Shown in pieces: positions 10,629 through 22,977 of a DNA stretch of 64,000 nt. Positions within the stretch are counted from its first letter, which is position 1, and every line of letters begins with the position of its first letter. Source of the DNA: Microthyrium microscopicum. Lineage: Eukaryota > Ascomycota > Dothideomycetes > Microthyriales > Microthyriaceae. A program made the position numbers and the translations under genes. The DNA lies in the NCBI GenBank assembly GCA_010405405.1, contig MU004235.1, forward strand, positions 820,538 through 884,537, given 5' to 3'. The notes under the pieces are model-generated. The model was given only the letters and a program-made list of their open reading frames with translations, was not told the DNA's origin and ran no database searches.

Positions 10629-11534
10629 ATGACAGCGCATAATCCCATCTACCTGCTCAATTCGGGGAAATTTGGACAAGAATCCAACAGACTCAACATC
10701 CAGCATGACCTGTTTCTTGAATTGACATCCACCCTTCTACCTGTGCACATAGCGGAAGAACTCCCAGACGAACCTCGGATTGCAGACGTAGCCACTGGAA
10801 CTGGTATTTGGATGAAGGCTGTCAATAAGAGTTTACAAAGTTCTGGAAAGTCCAGTGTTTTGCTAGATGGTTTCGACATGGATACCACTAAATTTCCTTC
10901 ACCTTCAACACTGGACCATAACATACGATTCTTCGAGAAAAATTGCCTTGAGCCGTTTGCAGAAGAATTTCTGGGAAAATATGATGCGGTCCATGTCCGC
11001 CTTTTGATGTATTCTCTCAAGGAAGAAGATTGGGCTCCTGCTGTGCGAAACCTGACTACGTTACTGAAGCCTAGGGGCTGGCTGTTCTGGGAAGAAACCG
11101 GATACCCCAGTTGGATTTCTATCCCTCCAAGCGATGCAATGCACAAACTGCTGCAGAAGGATGTGGAATGGGCAAGACAAAAGGGCAGATGTCTAAGGTA
11201 AGCACTACATTACATATTAGCAGATTCAGAACTCTAACAAACGATATATAGATCTCCACACAACCTCCCTGCGCATTTTCAAGAAGCAGGATTACAGCAT
11301 TGCGATTGGAAAGATTACTCAACCTTCGAAAAGCCAGAATTGAGTCAAGCAGCAAGCGATGCAATCGCCAGAGTACTGCTACAGGCTGTTTTAGGCATTG
11401 CTGAGCAAGGTGGAATGGAGGGATTGAGAACTGAAGATGACGCCCAAAGACTGGCCAATGCGGTTTTCGACGATGTTGCTCGCGGACATGAGATAGGATT
11501 CAGCATGCGATGGGTTTTTGGTCAAAATTTGTGA
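10629..11534 (+). CDS. SAM-dependent methyltransferase, fungal secondary-metabolism type
   Basis: Two exons (10629-11197 and 11252-11534, intron 54 bases) encode about 283 residues. SAM motif I reads VATGTGIW near residues 55-62, followed by DGFDMD, the end of the strand that binds the SAM ribose. YDAVHVRLLMYSLKEEDW and LLKPRGWLFWEE are motifs II/III. The N-terminus (YLLNSGKFGQESNRLNIQHD) is the start shared by a large fungal family near LaeA/UMTA-like and gliotoxin-type methyltransferases. The substrate cannot be inferred. No polyketide synthase, NRPS or terpene gene is near, so there is no clear biosynthetic cluster. It stands head-to-head with the methyltransferase-GFA gene and is not obviously its paralog. 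Confidence 0.82.
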
Positions 11535-12204
11535 ACGCCTAAGCAGATCAACATATTTGAACATCTTCATAGTGGCCAACGCATCCTGTTGCTCCCAATG
11601 CATTGCATAACTCTTAGTCCCTCATCTTACCTGATTGAATTCTTCGAAGCATTTTGATATGCTTCGAGGTAGCTGATATAGGGATTTGAATGGATATGAA
11701 TGAGTGACTTGATGAGCCCCCAAGAGTCTACTCAAGTATGGATAAAAGGAAAGCGTGACAGGATAAGTAAGTCGAGATCGACCATTCATGAAATGTGCTC
11801 GGAAGCCGCCGAATTCCCAATAGCATCTCCGATGTCGCTAAACATCTGGGTCCGTAGGTCAAAGCTGAGGCGATTCAAAAGTTTTATCTTGTAGTAAATA
11901 AAATTTGTAAAAGATATCATCACATTCTGTCATCGCCTGGCTGGTGAAAGATATCCATCTTGATATCTAGGTATCTGCAGACACAAGCGGTATAACGAGG
12001 CTTTGATGTGTTTGAATTCGGTCCTGGAAAACTTGCTGATAGAGTCACAAAAGACATGAGATTTATCATAGCAATAACGATCTTGCATAGGAACTTCCGT
12101 ACCCGCTCACTTACCTTGCATTGGCGAATAATCTAGTCCGCAATGGGAGTGTATGTGAGCGGACCGGCTTCATGTCGCTCAGAGATTGGTTAAGAATGGC
12201 TGGG
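11535..12204. other. Intergenic region before the transposon, no gene seen
   Basis: These 670 bases hold the 3' end of the methyltransferase transcript and then ordinary-composition DNA up to the MULE target site. The longest open frame (about 64 residues at 11700) lacks any recognisable motif. Confidence 0.45.
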
Positions 12205-12213
12205 AAAGCTGAT
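12205..12213 (+). repeat. Left copy of 9-bp target-site duplication
   Basis: aaagctgat lies immediately left of the inverted repeat, and the identical 9 bases follow the right inverted repeat at 22712-22720. A 9-bp duplication is characteristic of Mutator-like (MULE) insertion. Confidence 0.9.
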
Positions 12214-12280
12214 GGCTGTTTCTAAAATCCCCCCCAAGATCTACTAAAATCCCCCTTGAGATCTACTAAAATCCCCCTCT
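12214..12280 (+). repeat. Left terminal inverted repeat, 67 bp
   Basis: This is a 67-base terminal repeat built from three copies of taaaatccccc spaced at 22 bases. By hand count about 59 of 67 positions match the inverted right end. Unlike the interior it keeps C-rich runs and shows little RIP damage. Confidence 0.9.
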
Positions 12281-12839
12281 GGTAAAATGTGCTAAGGGCT
12301 ATTCCTAAATAGGAAATAAATATAGAAGTTTAGGTATTATTCTATATATTAAAAAGCAGTACAAAATATTAACGTTTTTACTATAGATAAAGCTTATAGG
12401 ACTAGGCTAAAATATTAACTCCTTTAATACTATTTTTATGCCTAAAATACGCCTTTAAAGAGATCTATCTCTTCTATATTTTATTATTATTTTTATATCC
12501 TTCTATATTTATTCTATGTCTAATCTTAAAGCTATTTTTAGTATAGTAGTAGAATTTTTGCGTAGTCTTTCTTGCTTTACTAAAGGTTTAATTAGTATTA
12601 TAGTAGTAAGTTTTTTATATAGTCTTCCTTACTTTACTAGAGTAAGAATTAGTATTATAGTAGTTAAAGTAGTAGTAATGCTACCTTATAAAGTTATCTT
12701 AATAATAGTAGAAGCTATTAGTATAGGATTTAAGGCTAAAATAGCTTTTAAAGCTATAGATCTAGCTTTAAGGGTAGTAATATATTGCTTTAACTTCTTA
12801 ATAATATCTTCCTATTAATTGACCTTCTCTTAAAGTACT

Positions 12840-15160
12840 TTATATAATAGTAGAGCTATATAAGCTATATAGTAGCGTTTTGGTGCTAGTTCTTTATCTT
12901 TAGAGCTACTTAAATTTAAGAAAAGTTTAATAACTTTAGGCGTATTAGTAGTAGTCTTTTTAGTAAAGGGATCTTTAATAGGTATAATATTAAATTAATT
13001 AAGCTCTTATAGTAGTATCTAGCTATTATATTCTTAAAGATTAAAATATTCTTACTATAATAGTTCTAGAGTATTATAAGCTTCTTTTTCTTTATTAGAA
13101 TTAAGTTCTTTAAGCTAATTATTATAGCGTTAGTAGTCTTTATAGCATTTATACTATTTAGTACGCGTCTTATTATATTAAGCTATTATAGTAACTAATT
13201 TATATATAATATCCTCTATTTGTTAATATCCTTCTATAATATCTTAAGCTTATTATTAAGTATTAATTACTTACTTCTTAGCTTAAGATATCTATGATAT
13301 CTTTTACTTTATAGATTATACTAATACTAAAGTATTAATAATATTATAAGATAATAGTACTAGTATCTTAAACTAAGAAAGGATTTAACCTAATAGAGCT
13401 ATAGAACGTAATTAAGATAAAGATACTTAAGGATAACTATTACTATTAATACTAATTAGAAGTAGAATTCCTAGTATAGGTTTAGGTAGTTAAGGGCTAT
13501 AGATTAAATAAAGAGGAGAATCTAAATCTATAACTCTAGAGTAAATTTAATTATAGTACTAATATAGATTAATATTACTTAGTTCTAGCTGCTACTTATT
13601 ATTAAAAGTAAGATATTATTCTATAGTGTAGCTATAAGGTAATCTAAAAATCTTAGTAAAGATATTTAAATATACTATTACTAGTTCTTTATTACTACTC
13701 TTGTTCTTAAACTTTCTATACTATTTTTTAACCTTTTTAATAGCAAATATACTAATAAAGTAATTATACTTCTATAGAACGATTAGAAGGTATTTCTTCC
13801 TTAAATTATATATAAAACTATTAGTATTAATAGCTATAGAGCCTTAAAGCTTATAGAATTAATCTTAAAGGATAATCTTAAGGAAATTAACTACGAAGAG
13901 TAAATCTCTATCTACTTTAACCTATTCTTTAATAGCCTTATAGAGGCTCTCTAATAGCGATATTGTCTTACTATTAAAGTATTAATAGTAATAGGTATAT
14001 ACTTTATAGAACTAATCTTTATATAGTATTTAAGTAGCCTTAATATAAGATGTTAGTTTCTATCCCTTATTATTATTAAATTTAGCTTTAAAAGCTATTT
14101 AGAGCTTATTTAGTTTGTCTTATAATAGGGCGTTTACTACTTATAAGATTATTAGTAAAACAACTATCTAATAAGCAAGATCTAGCTTATCTTAAGTTAT
14201 GCATTATAGGCTACTTTTTAAGCCTTTATCGTTACTATATTACTAGAACTACTTTTAATATAATCTAAGTAGTTATAGATAGCTTTAATACGCTTTTTAA
14301 TATTATAATTTAGGTAGTAGTAGTAAATAAGTTATAGAATAGGCTTATTATTACTAGTACGAAGTTTAGTATAAAGGGTATTCTTTAATACTTTATATTA
14401 ATTAGTAGTAATAATATTTAGTATAGAAATCTTACTATTATCTTAAACAACTTTATTCTACGCCTAAAGAGCTTATTTATACTTATCTTTATTTTTCGCT
14501 ATAAGGAAGATAAATACTATTAAGAAGTAGTTATTAGTTAATGTTAAAGCATAAGAATATAATATTAGTATTTAATAATAATTAGTCTTATAAGTATAAT
14601 TAAATATTGTAACGTTAAGATAATTCTAATAAAGCTTAATTTACTTCTTTAAAGAGATAAGAAAATTCTTAAGATAATTATCTATAATACGTATTTTAAA
14701 TATAAGGTCTAGATACTCTTTTAACTTATTAATTAAGGTCTAAATCAAAGTATAGCCTACTATATGTTAAATTTAAACCTAATTATAGGTATTATAGATA
14801 TCTTTAATAATAATAATAATATTAGGATGTTTCTATTAGATATTTTTAAGTATTTACTTTAGAGTATTCTTTAGTTTTAATAATTACTTAACCTTTATAG
14901 TAATATTAGTTAATTAAATATTATATTAACAATAAGAGGCTAGCGTATTATTTAATATAATTATAAGATAATTATAGTATTCTTTAACGTGTAATTGCTA
15001 ATAGTAAGCTAAATCTTTGTCCTAAGGACGCTTAATAATAATCTTAAAAAGATATTTATTATAAACTAATATATAATTATATAATCTAGATTAAGCATCA
15101 TCGCACTAAAAGATTAATTTCTTAGAATTATTCTATAAAACTATTATTATTAGATTCGTT
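12840..15160 (-). pseudogene. MULE transposase remnant
   Basis: Translation of the minus strand, despite many stops, shows the fungal MULE layout. First comes a degenerate N-terminal zinc-finger (FAR1/WRKY-GCM1-like) segment near 15130-14990, reading CDDA and later LHVKEYYNHL. Then comes the MULE core near 14620-14500, with NYTYKTNYY followed by FLIVFIFL, matching the family's D-x-TYKTN...PLL...FAFL pattern. The stops are almost all TAA/TAG where Gln or Trp codons would be expected, which is RIP damage. The C-terminal limit is approximate. No intact reading frame remains, so it cannot encode a working transposase. Confidence 0.75.
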
Positions 15161-15199
15161 TTATTAAGACTATTATAATAGTATAACTTTTAACTAGAC

Positions 15200-18100
15200 G
15201 TAAGTAATAGCTAGCGCTATAAAGATAAATAAAGATTTATAGTAGATAACTATTATTATTATAGAGGCTACCTATATTAAAAATAAGGTAATATAGAAAT
15301 AAAAAGATAACCTAAAACTACTACTTATAGAAGTATAGAGAGGAATTAAAGTACTATTAGGAGAACTTATATCTAAAGAAAGAAATCTAATATAACTATT
15401 CCTTAACTAGCTAATAGCTAATTTTGTACGATACTATATATTCTTTATTATAATATAAGACTATATTAAATAACTAGTATTCTACCTAGCTTTAACTATA
15501 AATAAGGCCCCTTTACTAATACGCCTTAAGGCGTATCTTAATTAAAAACTTAATATAATTATAAAGTAGATTACTAAAATTAAAATAATCCCTAACTCCT
15601 AAGCAAAGATTATAAAAAGACCTAATTTACTAATCCCTAACTAAAGAGCCTCTTTTATAAGCCTAATAGTCTAAATTAATATTATAAAAGTAATTAAAAA
15701 TATATTAAAGAAAGATAAGTAGGATAGAGTAAAGCTATTTAAAAAGATTAAGGAAACTATCCTATAGGTAATAGCTATTAAGCTACTACTTAGTAAAAAT
15801 ATTAACATTATAGTTAATATATAATTAAATAAGGACTATATCTAAAATAGGCTATACTAAGTAGGCTTAGATAAGGTTTAGGTTTTATAATAAGACTATC
15901 TAATAAAGATTCTAAGGGCTCTACTTAAACTAAACGTAGCTTATAGTAAGAATATAGATAATAATAAACTAATTAAAAAACTAGTTAATAGAAATAAGAT
16001 AAGGTTTAAACGCCTAGAAATAGAAATAGTTTAGTAGCTCTATAAAGATATAAAGTATAAATAGGTAAAAGAAGAACTAGAAAAGTATAGAAAGATATAT
16101 ACTAAGGAATTACTTATACTATACTACTTAATAATAGTAATAAGAGATAAGGTTATCTAAAAGAAGTTTATTATTAAGGTAGAGGAGCTTTTTACTAAAT
16201 TATACAACTTAAAATATACTACTAAATAATACTTCTACTACTAAGTTTAAGGCTATATATAAATAGCTTATACCTAGTATAAACTAAACTATAGTAAATA
16301 TATAAGTAATTATAATACTAGGGACTATATTAGAATAAGCCTAGTCTAGTACTCTAACTATAAAGATAATAAGAGAGAAAGAAGAGGAGAGAAAAAGTAA
16401 AGCTAAAGATACTATATATAGTAGAAGAATATATATAAAGTATACTAAACCTACTTTAAGAGTATAAAAAGATTCTAAGTAGTAAATAAAAGATATATAG
16501 AATAGATAAGAGCTATAATACTTATCTAAATTATACTAATCTAGCTTATAAATAATAATAAATATACTATAGTAAATAGTATAAAGAAAAGAAAAATAGA
16601 AACTAAGAACCCTAAAAGACTATTAACGTTATAAAAAGTAAAAGATAAAGTACGTAATAACCTAGTTTAAGGTACTTAGAGATTAATTATAAGTATATTT
16701 AACTTTAATAAAGATAATAATAGCTTATAAACTATAAGAGATAGCGCCCTAGAAGACTAATAAAAGAATAACTATAGAAGAGTAGAATAGGCTATAAATA
16801 ACCTTAAGCTAACCTCTAGTAATAAAATAAGTAAAATCTAAATAATAGACTTAGATAAATAGTATTAATATTATATAATATAACTATAAGAGGTTAAATA
16901 AGAGGAAAGTAAGGCTATTCTTTAATATACTAAATAATACTAAGTAACTAATTATAGTAATCTAAGACTCTAAAGGAATTATAAAGCTAAGGAGGATATA
17001 TTACTCTCTTAGCTACGTACTAGTATATAACTAAGATAATTAATTAAGAGTATACTTTATAATAAGTAAAGCGCTTAATATAGGGGACTAATAAGTAAGA
17101 TATTATAACTAATTTATTTTAATACTACGCTTCTAGTATAGGTATATAATACTAATAATTATTAATATATATAGTAAAAGCCTAATAGTAAGTAACTATA
17201 ACTATATTACTAAACGCCTAATATTAATAAAGGTAACTAATAAGGTAGAAGAAGAGATCCTATTAGTAGAAGACTTTAACTACTACTATTATTAATAGGA
17301 AGGCATAGTATTAGCTACTAAACCCTAAGTAAATACCTTACTCTATAATATAATTAAGTAAAGGCTTTATCTATATATACTAGAAGGAGAACTAACCTAT
17401 AAGTTATATAAGAAAAGAAGAGTAAAAGTAGTAAAGATAGTAATTAACTTTACGTTTCTATTCTAATTCTTTTAAGAAAGATTAGAGTTCTATAGCCTAG
17501 TTAATACCTAGGTATTAATAAAAGATTATATCCTAATACTAATTTAGCTAACCCTAGGATAAGAGAAGTATATACTAAAAGTATAATATAATATATAAAA
17601 ACTAGATATAGAATAATTTATTAAATACGTAAATAATAGCTTATAGGATACTAAAGATATACTAATAGAGGCCTTATATAAAGTAATAATAAAAGCACTA
17701 AAGATTTACTACCTAAAAGTAAAACCCTTAAAGTAAGCTTTATATAAATAGTTACTTATAACTACTCTACTAATATAAAGAAAGTGCTACGTAAAATAAA
17801 GATACCTCTAAATAGGGACTAATTAAGATAAGTATATATATAAGTTAGTTATAGCCTAGCTAAGAAAATCTCTACGCTAGAATAAAGTAGTATCTTAATA
17901 GACTTTTATAAAAGAGATTATAAAGGATTATAAATACTATAAGAACTAAGGCCTATAGAGAATAAGTAAATAAATAAGAGCTAAAGCTAATAGACTAAAA
18001 GAAGACCTATACCTACTAGTACTTAGATAGACTACTAGTAATAACTATATCTATAATAACTAAGGTAAGGTAGATATACTATTTATAAAGTTTTTTCCTT

Positions 18101-20420
18101 AAATAAGAGTAGTAGACCTTAGTAATATAGAGGACGCTATCTTACTTTTAGAACTAAAGATAGACTATAAGATAATAGTAAAAGAGATAGATTACGTAAT
18201 TAGTAGCTTCCTAAATCGTAAGGTAATAGAATCTATTAATATACTAAATAAGGTCCTAAAGGCTCTTAAGCTTAAGGCGTAACTAGAAAAGGAGAGTAAT
18301 AATCTAAAACTAACGAAATTTAGTAAAAAACTAGTACTTATAATTAGTAGAATATTAATAAGTAGTATAATCTTAAAATATTTAAAGTAATTCTATATAC
18401 TAGTATTAAAAAAGTTAGGTAAGAAAGACTACTTACTACTAGTAGCCTACTAGCTAATTATCTTTAAGAATATAATAGCAAAGTTAGTTAAAAAGATTAT
18501 TACTAATAGACTTACCTAACTTATAAAAGATAATAACTTACTACCTTAGAACTAGATAAGGGCTAGAGTAGAGTAATTAATACTAATAGTAATATAGCTT
18601 TTAAAGAGTACTATTAAAGTAGCGTAGAAAGAAAATATAAGAGCTATAATATTAGTACTTAGCCTTAACCTTTAAGGAACGTATAATAATATTAATTTAT
18701 AAAGGCTTCTCTATATCCTAAAGATAAAGGAAGTTCCTTAGTAGCTAATTAATATAATAGTAAGCTTTACTACTAATTATATAACCTAAATTATATTTAC
18801 TAGGTACTAAAGCTTAGTAATAATAACTAATATAGAGATTCCCTAAGGATCCCTCCTCTTACCTATTCTCTTCCTCTTCTTTATATTAAAACTACTAGAA
18901 TACTTCTAAGATATAAGTAATAATATCTTTAAATTTAGCTTTATAAACGATACTATATTAGTTATATAAGGTAATATTGCCTAAGAGAACTATATAAGAC
19001 TAAAAGAAGCCTACTAAAAGTATACTAACTAAGTAAATAGGTATAAAGTAAAGTTTATTCTTAATAAGTATTAAGTAATATACTTTACTTAGAATATCTA
19101 CTACTTAGAAGTAGACTTATAGTCTATAGTAATAATAGATAGTATATTTATTAAGCTTATACTAGAGAGTATTAGGGTATTAAGTATATAGATAGATAGA
19201 AGAATAAACTAGAAAGACTATATTAAAAAGACTAGAACTAAAGGATTTAAGTAAGTAGTAGTATTTTTAAGAATAGTATAGTTAAAATAGAGACTAGTCT
19301 TTAGAAAGATAAAGCTCTTTTATATAGTAGTTATTAAGCTAACCCTTATATATAGAATATAAGTATAGAGTCTAAGATTACTATTCTTTAAGGCGCTAAA
19401 GGATTATTATAAACTACTAGTAGTAGTTTAGAATAATATATTTTATAAAATAATAAGAGGGTACTAAAAAACTCCTATTACTTTATTAAATAAAGAAATA
19501 AAAGTTAAACTATTCTAGATAAATACTATAGTTTTAGTAAAAAAATATACTAATAAGAATAAAGACTTAATAATAATATAAAAGATAAGTAAAATTATTA
19601 CTAAAGTATACTAAGCAAACCTTCTAAGGAACTAAAAGATACCTTCCTAGTAGTAATAACTAAAAAGCCTAGTAATACTTAAACTAGTATAAATATATAT
19701 AACTAAGGTTATAGCTTAGGGAGTTAATATACTAAAGTAATAAAAAAAGAGATTAGAGATAAAGTAAAAGCAAGATACTAACTATAAGTAAGTAATATAA
19801 CTAATAGATAATATACTATAGAAAGAAAAGAAGGTAAAAACTAAACTAGAGCTAGAGATATTCCTAATTAGAGTATATTACTATAAGCTCTAAATAAATA
19901 CTTAAATATAGCTTATAAAGACGTAATAGCATACTACTATAGTATAAAGAACGTTATAAAGTAACTAATTAATTAAGCTTTATAATAGTCTTAATAAAGT
20001 ATAAGTAATAGTACTCTTCCTTATATAATTAGAAGTTATTAGACTTAATAACTAGCTATATAGTATATAAGTACTAATAGTTTTCCTACTATAGTACCTA
20101 TATAGTTACTAGTAATAAATAATTTACTATATACTACTAAACTACTTATAATATTATAGAGAAAGATTACTAGAATAAGTAATAATACTAAATAAGGCTT
20201 ATATACTCTTTAATTTAAGAGATACCTAGGTAGTAGCTAAATAGCTACTAAAAAGTAGAGCTTTTTAATAATTTAGGCTAACTAAAAAAATTATAAAAAT
20301 AAACCTTAAGGCGTATAGAGAACTACTAAGACTTAAGAATCCTATAAATAACTAACTATAATATTATAGTACTAATAAATTAGTAATATATAATTATAAA
20401 GGAAATAGCTAAGTCTAAGA
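15200..20420 (+). mobile_element. Tad1-like LINE (non-LTR retrotransposon) remnant inside the MULE
   Basis: On the plus strand a gag-like first frame ends in decayed CCHC zinc knuckles (16225-16370, with a readable NTRDY segment). It is followed by a second frame with an APE-type endonuclease (17260-17450; a VEDFNYYY segment where families have GDFN-H-H). Then comes a non-LTR reverse transcriptase (18400-19000): PNGSLLLP-like IPxGSLL...PILFLFF and the FSFINDT site where FxFVDD is expected. A weak RNase H-like and C-terminal zinc segment lies at about 19550-20180. RIP stops occur throughout. Exact ends, a poly-A tail and a target duplication were not found, so limits are approximate. The domain order and orientation fit the Tad1/I group common in filamentous fungi. 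Confidence 0.72.
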
Positions 20421-22640
20421 ACGTAATTAATTTTATTTTATATTTATCTACTACTTTTTATTAAATAATAATACTACCCTACCTAATAACTAGGATATTT
20501 CTATTAATAAATTTATCTTTATACTTTAAGTATAAAGCTTTAATAAGATAGCTTATAAGTAAGCTAAATTAGTAGCTAGTATAGCTATATTAACCTTTAG
20601 CTTCTTTTTCTTTTACTACGCTAATAAGGCTATAATAGAAATAAACTAAGCCTTATAGCTAGTAAACTTGCTTACTAAACTTTTTATAACCTCTACTTAC
20701 TTAGTAGCCTCTTTATCTATACTTAATAATATATACTCTTTAATACTTTAATAAGAGTTAACTAAGTTAGCTATTATCTTATTAAAAACGTATTAAAGGT
20801 ACTTACCCTACTCCTTTAACTTTACTAGTACTTTACTATAATATTAAAAAAGGTAAAAAATTAAAAGTAAGGATATACTTATAGCTTTATACTTAGAACG
20901 TTACTTTTTATAATAAGAATAAAAACGCTAGCTAGGGCTAGCCTAACTATAAATATAGGTAATTATTATAGTAAGCGCGCTAAAACTAACTAAGTACTTA
21001 CTATTAAGTAACTCTATATAATAGTATAATACTTAGAGATAACGTAAATAGATTCTTATACTAAAGATATATATAGTCTATATTATAATAGTTAATATTA
21101 TATACGTAAAGATACTAAAAGACTTATAATAAAAGCTAAGATAGAACTAGCTAATTTTACGTCTAAGAATAAAGTAGTATTTTTAACGTTTATAGATAAA
21201 GTAGTTTTTACTTTCTTTAGAGATAATAAAAGAAGGATACCTATAGGCATAAAATATTTACTAGGTACCTAAAGGCAAGAAGGAGAAAAGAAAGGAAAGC
21301 CTATAAAGGACTTACCCTTAGAAGAAGAATTAAGAAGAATAAGAAGCATAATAGAAACTTAGAGAAAAAGAAGTAACTAAAACTATATAGATTTAAAATA
21401 CTTTATACCCTAAAGGTAGACTATATAGACTACTAGAAACTTAGAGGCTACTATTTAGTAGCCTATTATATAATATTAAAGAGTATAGATTAATAGGAAA
21501 AACTTAATTAAAGAGTATTATAAGTACCTTACTTAATAGGCATTAAAAGAAAGGGCTTAATATAGCTAAGGGACGCTATAATACTAAAGCCTATTAAGGA
21601 TAAAAATTAATTATAAAAACTTAAGAATACGTATTATATATACCTATTATAAAACTATATAGAAAGTTAACTATATAAGGATAATAGCTATAGGCCTTTA
21701 GGAAGAGGAAGATTAATAAAAACTTATTAAACTATAATAACAAAACTTAATAATAAGGTAATACTAAATAAAAATAGGTACTAAAAAGCTAGATCTAACC
21801 TATTCTAAGGGACGCTATAGCCTTAAGTAATTAAATAATAGATAAGTCCTAAAAGGGAAACTAGTAATAGGAATAGTATTAAGGATTAAGATCTTAGCGC
21901 GTAGTATAGAATCTATATAACGTATAATATACTTAAGCTATATAAGGCCCTTAGTAGTTAGTAACTACTAGTTACTTACTATATTAACCTACTAACTAGA
22001 ATTCCTTTAGTAAGCTTTATAGTTTATAGAGAGATAATATAAGTCTTTCTATTTAGAAGTAGTAGACTAAGAGGATATTATAACAATACTAGAATAAGGC
22101 TACTAAAAGGCAACTAAAGGAATACTATAGGTTTCCCTACAGAGGTTTTTCTAAAAGTAAGAGTAGCGTCTACATAGCCCATTAGCGTAGCTAAAAGACA
22201 ATAAATAAGATTCATATATAATTATATAATCTAATACTCTTTAGGGTATATTCTCTTTACTTTAAGTATTTAAGATATATAGCGTAAATCTTATTCTTCT
22301 TATTCTTCTTATCTTACTTCTTTTATATAGAATAATTATTATTTTTATTATAAATTATAACTATATCTTTTACTTCTTACTAGCTATTATATAATAGCGC
22401 TACTAAGATATTTAGAATAGGTAGCTAATTTATAATAGTTAATAGTAGTAGGAATATTATAGTATTAGTAGTAGTAGAGAGTTATAGTAGAAAAGAGTTA
22501 ATAGAATAAAGTTAGAAAATAATATAGTAGAGCCCTAGTATATTTTAGGCTAAATCCTACTATATTAGGTTAGTTTAATATAAAAGTAGAGAGAATTATT
22601 ATATTAGGTTAGCGTTGGTTAGGGCTTATACTAATAAATA
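20420..22640. other. RIP-degraded sequence of unknown origin inside the MULE
   Basis: About 2.2 kb between the LINE remnant and the right inverted repeat are as AT-rich and CA/TG-poor as the rest. Some plus-strand stretches look once-coding, for example 21180-21420 (Lys/Arg/Glu-rich) and 21420-22080, which keep several CG-containing codons. I recognise no family. It could be an accessory gene of the MULE, a captured host fragment or another element. Confidence 0.5.
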
Positions 22641-22644
22641 ATCT

Positions 22645-22711
22645 AGAGGGGGATTTTAGTAGATCTTGAGGGGGATTTTAGCTGATTCAAGGGGGGATTT
22701 TAGAAACAGCC
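22645..22711 (-). repeat. Right terminal inverted repeat, 67 bp
   Basis: Inverted counterpart of 12214-12280, with the same length and the same three 22-base-spaced copies of the C-rich word. The first 21 bases from the tip are identical; differences lie mostly in the spacers between copies. Confidence 0.9.
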
Positions 22712-22720
22712 AAAGCTGAT
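22712..22720 (+). repeat. Right copy of 9-bp target-site duplication
   Basis: aaagctgat, identical to 12205-12213, directly abuts the right inverted repeat. The perfect match argues that the flanks have not mutated since insertion. Confidence 0.9.
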
Positions 22721-22977
22721 CGCCCCACATTTACTATCGCTCAAAGGCCAAATATGGCGCTCAACTTTTGCTCTGCTTTTTCCTTAGTGGTGAAAGCTAT
22801 CGCGACGTGCATAACCCCGCGGAGGATAGCTCTAAGTAGTAGTGGGAGCGGTAGGTAAATAATAGTATGGTGTCCAGACTCCAGATGATAAGATCCCTCA
22901 GATTCCTTCCTGTACAATCTGGTACTCTTCTCTTACTCATCTTTCCGTTTGACTCAGACCTTGACCCGACGCTGAAA

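Larger units (their letters stand above)
12214..22711. mobile_element. Composite Mutator-like element (MULE), RIP-degraded, 10.5 kb
   Basis: Both ends begin with ggctgtttctaaaatccccc in inverted orientation and are flanked by a perfect 9-bp target duplication. The interior is extremely AT-rich and almost devoid of CA/TG, as expected after RIP. It holds a minus-strand MULE transposase remnant near the left end, a plus-strand Tad1-like LINE remnant in the middle and about 2 kb of unassigned sequence at the right. At 10.5 kb it is longer than a simple MULE, which fits insertion or capture of other sequence. It interrupts the DNA between a methyltransferase and a phosphatase-like gene, leaving its right end only 267 bases from the latter's start codon. 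Confidence 0.9.

Noticed and set aside
12516-12818. 100-residue plus-strand open frame in the AT block
   Set aside because: It is a low-complexity Ile/Val/Ser frame produced by TA-rich sequence inside the MULE, with no domain.
12214-22711. Possible Starship-type giant element
   Set aside because: There is no tyrosine-recombinase captain gene. The inverted repeats, 9-bp duplication and MULE transposase remnant explain the structure.
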